NCBI GenBank assembly: GCA_050943335.1
Contig: JBMNOZ010000032.1
Location: 1-8,970, forward strand
From: JBMNOZ01 sp050943335
GTDB taxonomy: Bacteria > Bacillota > Desulfitobacteriia > Desulfitobacteriales > Syntrophobotulaceae
Direction: 5' to 3'
DNA length: 8,970 nt
Both the position numbers and the translations under genes were made by a program. This document shows, piece after piece, positions 1-6,883 of the stretch. Every line of letters begins with the position of its first letter. Position 1 is the stretch's first letter. The notes beneath the pieces were generated by a model. The model saw only the letters and a list, made by a program, of their open reading frames with translations, did not search any database and was not told the DNA's origin.

Positions 1-109
<109 letters not shown>

Positions 110-117
110 AAGTAAAG

Positions 118-147
118 AACCGCCGTATGTAAACCGGCGGTTTTTTT
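118..147 (+). terminator. Rho-independent terminator of the rRNA operon
   Basis: An 8-bp perfect stem pairs AACCGCCG (118-125) with CGGCGGTT (135-142) across a 9-base loop and runs into a tract of seven T (141-147). It lies about ten bases after the 5S end, where the rRNA transcript should finish. Confidence 0.93.
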
Positions 148-157
148 GCAACTAATT

Positions 158-185
158 GGAAGTTTGAGAACCTCCAGGTCGAGGA
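158..185 (+). repeat. Degenerate partial copy of the 5S rRNA gene
   Basis: Bases 158-185 align with 5S bases 49-75. GGAAGTT, AGA, CCTCCAGG and CGAGGA occur in the same order, separated by only one- or two-base differences, giving about 24 matches over 28 positions. Random occurrence 80 bases from the gene is unlikely. I infer a decayed fragment of a duplicated 5S gene or a recombination scar beside the rRNA operon. No complete second 5S is present. Confidence 0.5.
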
Positions 186-287
186 GATTGGACCCGAATC
201 CGGTGCTGGAATAAATAGCATATTTACTTAATAACCTCATATAAAAATATCAATAATAAATACAAAAGGATAGAGAGGGAAGTATCT

Positions 288-422
288 ATGAGAATCGGCA
301 AACGGCTGTTAATTCTTATCCTGGGGGCTGTCTTAGTTCTATTTATGTCAGCCTGTAGCAAGGAACACCACCATGATCACTCCGATGGGGGCGATTGTCC
401 CCATTGTCATTCAACGTATTAA
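288..422 (+). CDS. Small His/Cys-rich lipoprotein, putative metal binding (44 aa)
   Basis: This is a short gene for a probable lipid-anchored cell-surface peptide. The ATG at 288 follows an AGAGAGGGA ribosome binding site (about 272-280) by seven bases. Residues 1-6 are positive (R2, K5, R6), residues 7-19 form a hydrophobic helix, and M20-S21-A22-C23 is a lipobox that would give cleavage before, and lipidation of, C23. The 22-residue mature part has six His (27, 28, 29, 31, 39, 41), Asp 30, 33 and 36, and a closing C37-P38-H39-C40-H41. Such composition suggests binding of Zn, Ni, Cu or Co. The last five residues also match the CXXCH haem c motif, although the chain is very short for a cytochrome. 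No family is recognised. It stands alone between the rRNA operon and the reductase genes. Signal peptide, lipobox and RBS together argue that it is real; function is inference. Confidence 0.72.
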   Translation: MRIGKRLLILILGAVLVLFMSACSKEHHHDHSDGGDCPHCHSTY

Positions 423-551
423 AGTTTAATGGACTTTAGATGAGATCTGACAATTTAACGGAAAAGACCTGAAGCAGTTTGAGTACCGATATTCTAAATA
501 TAGGGCACATAAATGTTCAAATTTTACCTCTATAAATATTATTTCTTTATT

Positions 552-582
552 TTAACATCTTGGATAATAATTATGCTATTAT
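552..582 (+). promoter_or_regulatory. Candidate extended -10 promoter for the reductase genes
   Basis: TGCTATTAT (574-582) is an extended -10 element with five of six hexamer matches. A possible -35, TTAACA (552-557), lies 19 bases upstream, longer than the usual 17, so recognition would depend on the TG motif. Transcription would begin near 589, about 30 bases before the ATG at 618. This makes it unlikely that the open frame upstream of 618 is translated. Confidence 0.5.
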
Positions 583-617
583 ATGAACAGAAATTGTGGA
601 AAATGGAGGTAGATAGA

Positions 618-1460
618 ATGAGCAACCCGCAAATTAAAGATATCCAGTCGTGTGCGGTTTTAGACAACGGGGTGAAAATGCCGTGGCTTGGTTTCGGAGT
701 CTACAAACTTGAGGAAGGGAAAGCAGTAGAAAAAGCGGTTTATAAAGCATTGGAAACGGGTTATCGAGCTATTGACACTGCCTCCTATTATCAGAATGAA
801 AAAGGAATAGGGAAAGGGATTAAGAACTCAGGGCTTTTACGGGAGGACTTATTTATTACTTCTAAGGTTTGGAATTCAGACCAGGGTTATGAATCAACTC
901 TTAAGGCCTTCGAAAGAAGCAGGAGAAATTTGGGATTGGACTACCTGGATCTGTATCTAGTTCATTGGCCTGTACCGGGTAAATACATAGAAACCTGGCG
1001 AGCATTGGAAAAGTTATATCAGGAGGGATATGTTAGAGCTATCGGGGTAAGTAATTTTTCTATAGAAAATTTACAGGATTTAATGGCCCATAGTTCTTAT
1101 AAGCCACTGGTTAATCAAATAGAATGCCATCCTTTGCTTACACAAAACAAAATCCTATCTTTCTGTCAAAACAATAATATCCAAGTTGAAGCTTGGAGTC
1201 CCTTAATGAAAGGTAATTTAGATATTAAAGAGATTATAGAAATAGGCGAAAAATATAATAAGACACCGGCCCAAGTTGTACTGCGCTGGCATTTGCAGCG
1301 GGAAGTAATAGCTATCCCCAAATCCGGTACTCCCAAGCGTATTGAAGAAAATGCGGATATATTTGATTTTGAACTTTCGCAAGTGGATATGGATATCATA
1401 AACAGTTTGAACAAAGACCAGCGTTTTGGTCCTGGACCTGATAATTTTCATTTATTATGA
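618..1460 (+). CDS. Aldo/keto reductase, first tandem copy (280 aa)
   Basis: This is a cytosolic NADPH-dependent oxidoreductase that reduces aldehydes or ketones to alcohols, of the single-domain (beta/alpha)8 family resembling Bacillus YvgN/YtbE. The catalytic tetrad is intact: D53 (in AIDTA), Y58, K83 (in TSKVW) and H116 (in LVHWP). GVSNF is at 143-147, and the cofactor-phosphate loop IPKSGTPKRIEEN is at 233-245. The length is normal for the family. I start it at ATG 618, seven bases after GGAGGT (605-610). The open frame continues upstream to 513, but those 35 residues overlap the likely promoter and are foreign to the family. A paralogue follows after 106 bases with no terminator between, so the two are probably co-transcribed. 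The physiological substrate cannot be told from sequence; 2-oxoaldehydes such as methylglyoxal are common for relatives. Confidence 0.93.
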   Translation: MSNPQIKDIQSCAVLDNGVKMPWLGFGVYKLEEGKAVEKAVYKALETGYRAIDTASYYQNEKGIGKGIKNSGLLREDLFITSKVWNSDQGYESTLKAFERSRRNLGLDYLDLYLVHWPVPGKYIETWRALEKLYQEGYVRAIGVSNFSIENLQDLMAHSSYKPLVNQIECHPLLTQNKILSFCQNNNIQVEAWSPLMKGNLDIKEIIEIGEKYNKTPAQVVLRWHLQREVIAIPKSGTPKRIEENADIFDFELSQVDMDIINSLNKDQRFGPGPDNFHLL

Positions 1461-1566
1461 ATGTAAGTAAGAATTAATAAATATTGTAGCGGCTTTAGCA
1501 TATACCAGCAGCTCTAATAAAACTAATGTGAAAGAGATAATTTTTGCCCAATAGGGAGGGAGAGAA

Positions 1567-2412
1567 GTGGCTCAAATTAAGGATATTAAGTCTTGTACAG
1601 TCTTATATAATGGCGTGAAAATGCCCTGGTTGGGATTCGGGGTTTTTAAGGTTGAAGAAGGAGCTACAGTGATTAATGCCGTTAAAAAGGCCTTAGAAGC
1701 TGGGTACCTAAGTATCGATACCGCGGCTGCTTACTTTAATGAAGAAGGGGTCGGGAAAGCAATTAAAGAATCCGGAATACCGCGGGAAAATTTGTTTATT
1801 ACCACGAAAGTTTGGAATTCCGATCACGGCTTTGATTCAACTCTGCGAGCATTTGATAAAAGTTTAGAAAAACTCGGTTTAGATTATTTAGATCTTTATC
1901 TTATTCATTGGCCAGTGGCCGGAAAGTATAAAGAGACTTGGAGGGCACTGGAAAATTTATATCGGGAAGGAAAAACAAGAGCAATCGGGGTGTGTAACTT
2001 TACCATCGAACACCTTCAGGATTTGTTAGCAGATTGTTCACTGAAACCAATGGTTAACCAGGTCGAATTTCATCCTTTGCTCTATCAGAAGGATTTACTT
2101 ACTTTTTGTCGAGAAAACGATATTCAACTAGAAGCCTGGAGTCCCTTAATGCAGGGGAACCTCGATGTTCCGGAAATTATAGAAATAGGAAAGAAATATA
2201 ATAAATCACCGGCCCAAATAATTTTACGTTGGGATTTACAGCAGGGCGTGGTGACTATCCCAAAATCGATTACCCTGAGAAGGATCTTAGAAAATGCCGA
2301 TATCTTCGATTTTGAATTGGCGGCAGAAGATATGGAAATTTTAAATAACTTGAACCAAGACAAAGCCTTCGGTCCCACGCCTGAGAATTTTCACTTGATT
2401 CTTCCCAAATAA
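1567..2412 (+). CDS. Aldo/keto reductase, second tandem copy (281 aa)
   Basis: This paralogue of the preceding gene shares roughly two-thirds of its residues by eye and the same N-terminus (QIKDI-SC-VL-NGVKMPWLGFGV). The tetrad is D51, Y56, K81 and H114; the NADP(H) loop IPKSITLRRILEN is at 231-243. It carries GVCNF (141-145) where the first copy and most relatives have GVSNF, a Ser-to-Cys change near the active-site side of the barrel. The start is GTG 1567, six bases after AGGGAGGG (1553-1560), and the N-terminus matches the neighbour exactly in register. It is the last gene before a strong terminator at 2424. Differences cluster partly in the substrate-side loops and C-terminus (ENFHLILPK against DNFHLL), so substrate preference may have diverged. 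Family is certain; substrate is unknown. Confidence 0.94.
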   Translation: MAQIKDIKSCTVLYNGVKMPWLGFGVFKVEEGATVINAVKKALEAGYLSIDTAAAYFNEEGVGKAIKESGIPRENLFITTKVWNSDHGFDSTLRAFDKSLEKLGLDYLDLYLIHWPVAGKYKETWRALENLYREGKTRAIGVCNFTIEHLQDLLADCSLKPMVNQVEFHPLLYQKDLLTFCRENDIQLEAWSPLMQGNLDVPEIIEIGKKYNKSPAQIILRWDLQQGVVTIPKSITLRRILENADIFDFELAAEDMEILNNLNQDKAFGPTPENFHLILPK

Positions 2413-2423
2413 AACGAAAGAAG

Positions 2424-2459
2424 CGGTTAACCCAACGTCAAAAGGGTTAACCGTTTTTT
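2424..2459 (+). terminator. Rho-independent terminator after the reductase pair
   Basis: A 10-bp perfect stem pairs CGGTTAACCC (2424-2433) with GGGTTAACCG (2444-2453) across a 10-base loop, followed by six T (2454-2459). It begins 11 bases after the stop codon and separates the reductases from the next operon. Confidence 0.95.
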
Positions 2460-2473
2460 ATATTTGGGAGTCA

Positions 2474-2504
2474 TTAACAGTTGTCTTCTCAAATGTGTTA
2501 TAAT
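2474..2504 (+). promoter_or_regulatory. Promoter of the DUF1015-peptidase unit
   Basis: TGTTATAAT (2496-2504) is a perfect extended -10 element. The nearest -35-like hexamer, TTAACA (2474-2479), is 19 bases upstream, the same layout as the promoter before the first reductase. Transcription would start about 2511, some 40 bases ahead of the TTG start at 2552. Confidence 0.65.
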
Positions 2505-2551
2505 GAGGGTCACAAGAAAAATGATTTTGATTACTGATGGAGGAAAATATT

Positions 2552-3790
2552 TTGGCTACTATAAGACCTTTTAAAGCGATCAGGCCTAGAAAGGATGTGG
2601 CGAGCAGAGTTGCGGCCCTTCCTTATGATGTTTACAATCGTGAAGAAGCGTTGGAGGAAATAAAAAGAGAACCCTTGTCCTTCTTGAAAATTGACAGGCC
2701 CGAGACTCAGTTTGATGAGGAGCAAGATCCTTACGCTCCCGAGGTTTACAAAAAAGCAGCGCAGATGCTGCAGGAAATGAGAGACAAAGGGATTTTAATT
2801 CAAGAAAAAAAGCCCTGCTATTATGTTTATCAGCAAACATGGCAGGGACGTTCTCAAACAGGTCTTGTGGGCTGTGCCGCCATCGATGACTATTTGCAAA
2901 ACATTATAAAAAAACATGAAAAAACAAGAGTAGAGAAAGAACTCGACAGGATAAATCATGTCTATACCTGTAATGCCCAGACCGGCCCTATCTTTTTAGC
3001 ATATCGTTCCCAGGAAGAGATTAATAAAATAATTAATAAAGCAAAAGAAAGGGACCCTTTATACGATTTTGTAGCCCCTGATGGAGTTGGACATACTGTT
3101 TGGATTATAGATGATGATGCTGATATTGAATCCCTTTATAATTTATTTCAAGGTATTAAAAGTATCTATATTGCTGACGGTCATCATCGCACTGCTTCAG
3201 CAGTTAAAGTCGGTCTAAAGAGAAGGAACGAAAATTTAGCTCATACTGGGGAAGAGGAGTTTAACTTTTTTTTGTCAGTGCTGTTTCCCCATGACCAATT
3301 AAAGATTTTAGATTATAACCGAGTAGTGAAAGATTTGAACGGATATAATAAAAGCGAATTCTTGGCTGAAGTGAGCAAATCATTTTTAGTAGAAGAAGTA
3401 GGAACAAAACCCTACAAACCGAGTGAAAAAGGGACCTTTGGCCTTTATTTGGACGGCTTATGGTACAAACTAGTCGCCAAAGAAGAAATAAAATCTTCCG
3501 ATCCCGTAGAGAGTTTAGATGTTTCCATTTTGCAGAATTATTTACTAACCCCAATTCTAAATATCAAAGACCCTAGAACAGATAATAGGATAGACTTTGT
3601 CGGTGGGATTCGGGGCTTGGAAGAATTAGAACGTCGAGTTAATACTGATATGCAGCTAGCTTTTTCTATGTACCCTACTACCATAGAAGAATTGTTTGCT
3701 GTGTCCGATGCTAATCAATTGATGCCGCCCAAATCGACTTGGTTTGAGCCAAAACTTAGGAGTGGCTTGTTTATTCACGATTTAGAATAG
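2552..3790 (+). CDS. DUF1015 family protein (412 aa)
   Basis: This conserved protein of unknown function occurs in many Firmicutes and other anaerobes, with some database descriptions linking it to the ParB superfamily. Recognisable family features are MATIRPFKAIRP at the N-terminus, LPYDV (23-27), KHEKT (121-125), ADGHHRTASA (208-217) and the closing block MPPKSTWFEPKLRSGLF (391-407). The length is typical. I choose TTG 2552: it lies eight bases after GGAGG (2539-2543) and yields the usual family N-terminus. The in-frame ATG at 2537 overlaps that binding site and has none of its own. In some clostridia this gene sits beside serine biosynthesis genes, and ParB-fold free serine kinases are known, but here no serine gene is nearby, so a role in serine metabolism is only speculation. 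It lies 70 bases before a peptidase gene on the same strand, probably in one transcript. Confidence 0.93.
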   Translation: MATIRPFKAIRPRKDVASRVAALPYDVYNREEALEEIKREPLSFLKIDRPETQFDEEQDPYAPEVYKKAAQMLQEMRDKGILIQEKKPCYYVYQQTWQGRSQTGLVGCAAIDDYLQNIIKKHEKTRVEKELDRINHVYTCNAQTGPIFLAYRSQEEINKIINKAKERDPLYDFVAPDGVGHTVWIIDDDADIESLYNLFQGIKSIYIADGHHRTASAVKVGLKRRNENLAHTGEEEFNFFLSVLFPHDQLKILDYNRVVKDLNGYNKSEFLAEVSKSFLVEEVGTKPYKPSEKGTFGLYLDGLWYKLVAKEEIKSSDPVESLDVSILQNYLLTPILNIKDPRTDNRIDFVGGIRGLEELERRVNTDMQLAFSMYPTTIEELFAVSDANQLMPPKSTWFEPKLRSGLFIHDLE

Positions 3791-3860
3791 AATTGTCTTT
3801 GACGTGATTTGCTTAACTGCTACGTCTATTATTAATAGAGTGCGGTTAGGAGGCGGAAAT

Positions 3861-4982
3861 ATGAGGATAGATGTTACCGATGAATTTTTGAAGTTAGTGG
3901 CTATTAACAGTCCTTCCGGGGAGGAAGGCGAATTAGCCAAGTATTTAGTTCAGAAACTAAGGGAACTAGGGGCTGAAGCTTTTGAAGACAACTCAGCTTC
4001 TTTGACCGGGAGCAATACGGGAAATATAATCGGTTTATTTCCGGGGAATCCTGAAAAACCTACAATTTTGCTAGCTGCTCATATGGATACAGTTGAACCC
4101 ACGACAGGAATGATTCCTCAAGTCAAGGATGGAAAAATCTATAGTGATGGGCAAAATATTTTGGGCGCCGACAATAAGGCTGGTCTAGCAGTGATTTTAA
4201 GCGTTCTTCAAACCCTGAAACTAGAGGAGTCTTCCGATCCTGTTTCTGTAGAGCATGGGCCGATAGAAATATTATTTACAGTGCAGGAAGAGGTAGGGCT
4301 GAAAGGGATAAAAAATTGTGATTACCAGTTTCAGGCCCAATATGGATATGTTTTAGACGGGGATGGTCCGGTAGGAACCATTGTTAATGCCTCTCCCTCG
4401 CACATCACTTTGGATTTAACTGTCGAGGGAAAAGCCGCTCATGCCGGATTAGAACCGGAAATGGGGGTTAATGCCATTGTTGTTTCTTCCGAAGCAATAG
4501 CTGGGCTTCCCTTTGGTAGATTAGACCAGGAAACAACCAGTAATCTGGGGGTAATATCAGGCGGCAAAGCTCGAAACATTGTGGCCGATAGAGTTAATAT
4601 TAAAGCTGAAGTCCGAAGCCGAAAAAGAGAAAGACTGGAAGAAGAAACGGCCAAGATAATTACCAAGTTTACTAATACGGCTCAAAAATTCGGTGCCCAG
4701 TTTAAATACGAAAAAGAAATGGCCTATGAAGCCTTTACAATAGATCCGCAACACCCGACAATTATTAGAGCGATTAAAGCTGGCCAAAAGATGGATATTG
4801 ATGTGACTTGGAAAGCAACCGGTGGCGGCTTGGATGCCAATATCTTAAACGCCAGAGGTCTTGCTTGTGTTGCTCTGGGTTTGGGTAATGAGAAGCCCCA
4901 TTCTTACGAAGAATATGCTGATATTGCCGAATTAGAAAAAGCTAGGCGATTTATTGTCGAAATTCTGAAACAAACTGCTTAA
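3861..4982 (+). CDS. M20 family metallopeptidase, PepT-like (373 aa)
   Basis: This is a cytosolic two-zinc aminopeptidase of the peptidase T-like group (Bacillus YqjE type), expected to split small peptides or acyl amino acids. Zinc and catalytic residues are visible in order: H74 with D76 (AAHMDTV), bridging D104 (GADNKAG), general base E143 and ligand E144 (VQEEVG), D166 or D168 (VLDGDGP), and H347 (HSYEEY). The lid/dimerisation domain covers about 178-290 and contains H194 (AAHAGLEPE). Length and motifs are complete. The start at ATG 3861 is seven bases after AGGAGG (3848-3853); an in-frame ATG at 3804 lacks a binding site and would add 19 residues foreign to the family. It probably shares a transcript with the upstream DUF1015 gene. 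No clear terminator follows. The exact substrate is unknown. Confidence 0.94.
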   Translation: MRIDVTDEFLKLVAINSPSGEEGELAKYLVQKLRELGAEAFEDNSASLTGSNTGNIIGLFPGNPEKPTILLAAHMDTVEPTTGMIPQVKDGKIYSDGQNILGADNKAGLAVILSVLQTLKLEESSDPVSVEHGPIEILFTVQEEVGLKGIKNCDYQFQAQYGYVLDGDGPVGTIVNASPSHITLDLTVEGKAAHAGLEPEMGVNAIVVSSEAIAGLPFGRLDQETTSNLGVISGGKARNIVADRVNIKAEVRSRKRERLEEETAKIITKFTNTAQKFGAQFKYEKEMAYEAFTIDPQHPTIIRAIKAGQKMDIDVTWKATGGGLDANILNARGLACVALGLGNEKPHSYEEYADIAELEKARRFIVEILKQTA

Positions 4983-5157
4983 AGGATCAGTAAAAGTAAC
5001 CTTAATTAATAATTTGTTAATAATCTGTTTAGAAGATAGTAAGGATTAGCAGTTACACTTAAAGAGGTCTAAAATTAATAATAAAGGAAGGATGCAAATA
5101 AAGAGGGTATTCTTAAATTAATATTTTATTCATAAGCATAAACTGAGGTGACGATAT

Positions 5158-5478
5158 ATGTGGGAACGTATTCGTCGGGAATTGCTTATTGAATATTACT
5201 GGTGGAAAAGGCATTCGGGAAAGAGAAAGAACCCGGATAGTCGCCGGGGGTTATGGGGAATGCTTTTAATAACATCCGGTATTATCGTTATGATTATTGT
5301 CGGCCAAGCGTTCGCAACCATTTTTCGAAGTATGATTCCCCTTGTGGGGGGCAATCAAGTTGCCGGAGTTTATTGGTCTTCTGTAATACTGGCTTTGAAG
5401 TTTAGTACAGCATTTTTGCTGTTTTTAATATCGCTAATTTTGTTTTTCTTTTGGAAATTATCTCGATGGCTTAAATAA
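5158..5478 (+). CDS. Small two-helix membrane protein, unknown function (106 aa)
   Basis: I do not recognise this protein. It starts at ATG 5158, six bases after GAGGTGA (5145-5151), a convincing ribosome binding site. The first 32 residues are strongly basic and aromatic (RRELLIEYYWWKRHSGKRK). Two hydrophobic segments follow at about 33-55 and 76-99, joined by a roughly 20-residue loop with MIPLVGGNQ, and the chain ends in basic SRWLK. By the positive-inside rule both ends should be cytoplasmic with a short outside loop. There are no cysteines, no signal peptide and no catalytic motif. It stands alone: 175 bases after the peptidase and 112 before the glycosyltransferase, which has its own promoter. 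It could be an accessory subunit of an envelope enzyme, but nothing in the sequence demonstrates that. Confidence 0.82.
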   Translation: MWERIRRELLIEYYWWKRHSGKRKNPDSRRGLWGMLLITSGIIVMIIVGQAFATIFRSMIPLVGGNQVAGVYWSSVILALKFSTAFLLFLISLILFFFWKLSRWLK

Positions 5479-5537
5479 GAAATCAAAATATGCAGTCAAA
5501 TGCCGGTTCCAGAAGGAATTTGTTGTTAAGGCCTTCA

Positions 5538-5566
5538 TTGAGAATCGGTTTGTTTTCTGCTAAAAT
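5538..5566 (+). promoter_or_regulatory. Promoter of the glycosyltransferase-agmatinase unit
   Basis: TTGAGA (5538-5543) and TAAAAT (5561-5566) are separated by the ideal 17 bases, and the -10 is extended by TGC directly before it (5558-5560). Each hexamer has five of six consensus bases. Transcription would begin near 5573, so the 5' leader is very short, about 18 bases before TTG 5591. Confidence 0.8.
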
Positions 5567-5590
5567 GTAGAACTCGGGGAGGTAATTTAT

Positions 5591-6859
5591 TTGGAGGCTT
5601 ATACCAATATTTTAGGTCAAGTCTTTAATATATCCATGATTTGTATTCAATTGCTATTGATATTTATCACTGTTTATTACTTTACCTTGGCTCTTATCGG
5701 GATCCGGCGAAAACCGGAAAAGAAAGACCATCCCTATGTAAATCGTTTTGCTGTCGTGGTAGCTGCTCACAATGAGGAGCAGGTCATTACGCCGCTGATT
5801 AAGAACTTAAAAGATATGCATTACCCGCCAGAGCTTTTCGAGATTTTTGTAGTCGCTGATAACTGCACGGACAAGACGGCTCTTCTGGCTAGAAAAGCAG
5901 GGGCCCATGTGTATCAGCGTTTTAATGATAAGAAACGGGGTAAAGGTTATGCACTGGAATGGTTGTTTGCGAGAATATTTGCTTTGAATAAGAAATTCGA
6001 TGCGGTTGTTATTTTTGACGCGGACAATTTAGTTAAGAAAAATTTTTTAGCAGAAATGAACAACAAACTCTGCGAAGGGGAAAAGATAATTCAAGGTTAT
6101 ATAGATTCTAAAAATCCCTATGACACCTGGGTAACAAATACTTTTTCCATTGCCTTTTGGTTGATGAACAGAATGATCCAGCTCGCTCGTCATAACTTAA
6201 AGATCTCTAACACACTAGCCGGTACCGGAATGTGTATCTCTTATGATGTACTTAAGAAACTTGGCTGGGAGGCGCATTCCTTAACTGAAGATCTGGAGTT
6301 CACTATGCGGGCTCTGATGCATGGTATAAAAACCAGTTGGGCCCATGATGCTAGGGTCTACGATGAAAAACCGCTTACTTTTATCCAATCCTGTCGCCAA
6401 CGTAAACGCTGGGCTCAAGGACAGGTCGATGTGGCTGGGCGCTACCTGCTTCCTTTGCTTTTTAAAGGTTTAAGAGAGCGAAAATGGATGTATATAGATG
6501 CTGCTCTGCACTTATTCCAGCCCTATTTTACAATGATTGCTACTGGATTTTTACTGCTGCAGTTTTTAACTTTCTTAAACCCTTACTATATAAATCTTTT
6601 TATCGAATACGTCCCTTGGACAGTCTGGCAGATCATTTCCGGGGGAGTGACTGTTTTCCCCGCTCTAGCTTTGTACTTAGATCGGATACCCTGGAGGGCT
6701 TATTTAGGGCTTATCCTGTACCCGATTTTCATGTATAGTTGGATTCCAATTATTTTTATGGGCATTTTACATCGAAATCGCAAGGAATGGTCTCACACCG
6801 AACATACCCGTTCCATAGAATATCAGGAAATAGTAGAACAAAAAGTTGCTTCGAAATAA
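5591..6859 (+). CDS. Membrane-anchored family 2 glycosyltransferase (422 aa)
   Basis: This is a processive-type GT-A glycosyltransferase, expected to transfer sugar from a nucleotide sugar on the inner face of the membrane to build or modify an envelope polysaccharide. Residues 15-38 form an N-terminal helix. The catalytic domain carries VVAAHNEE (56-63), DNCTD (90-94), the metal-binding DAD (143-145), GTG (211-213), TEDLEF (232-237, with catalytic-base candidate D234) and the QxxRW motif at 270-274. Three more helices follow at about 308-330, 340-365 and 369-393, before a cytoplasmic tail. This resembles BcsA/hyaluronan-synthase-like enzymes but lacks a PilZ domain and is shorter than cellulose synthases. 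Start TTG 5591 lies eight bases after GGGGAGG (5576-5582) and has its own promoter. The agmatinase gene begins 24 bases after its stop. Donor, acceptor and product are unknown. Confidence 0.93.
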   Translation: MEAYTNILGQVFNISMICIQLLLIFITVYYFTLALIGIRRKPEKKDHPYVNRFAVVVAAHNEEQVITPLIKNLKDMHYPPELFEIFVVADNCTDKTALLARKAGAHVYQRFNDKKRGKGYALEWLFARIFALNKKFDAVVIFDADNLVKKNFLAEMNNKLCEGEKIIQGYIDSKNPYDTWVTNTFSIAFWLMNRMIQLARHNLKISNTLAGTGMCISYDVLKKLGWEAHSLTEDLEFTMRALMHGIKTSWAHDARVYDEKPLTFIQSCRQRKRWAQGQVDVAGRYLLPLLFKGLRERKWMYIDAALHLFQPYFTMIATGFLLLQFLTFLNPYYINLFIEYVPWTVWQIISGGVTVFPALALYLDRIPWRAYLGLILYPIFMYSWIPIIFMGILHRNRKEWSHTEHTRSIEYQEIVEQKVASK

Positions 6860-6883
6860 AAAACGATTTGAAATGGATTAAAA

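Noticed and set aside
188..216. TTGGAC-17-ATAAAT as a promoter for the lipoprotein gene
   Set aside because: Spacing is right but each hexamer matches only three of six consensus bases; the AT-rich leader offers several equally weak alternatives.
420..438. TAAAGT/ACTTTA hairpin after the small lipoprotein gene
   Set aside because: It has only six AT-rich pairs and no T-tract, so it is not a convincing terminator.
513..617. N-terminal extension of the first aldo/keto reductase
   Set aside because: It overlaps the probable promoter, is unlike the family, and the GGAGGT site serves ATG 618.
3804..3860. N-terminal extension of the M20 peptidase
   Set aside because: It has no ribosome binding site, while AGGAGG at 3848 is correctly placed for ATG 3861.
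5092..5121. Nine-codon open frame after GGAAGG, as a possible leader peptide
   Set aside because: The purine-rich run touches the ATG with no spacing, and no attenuator hairpins are visible around it.
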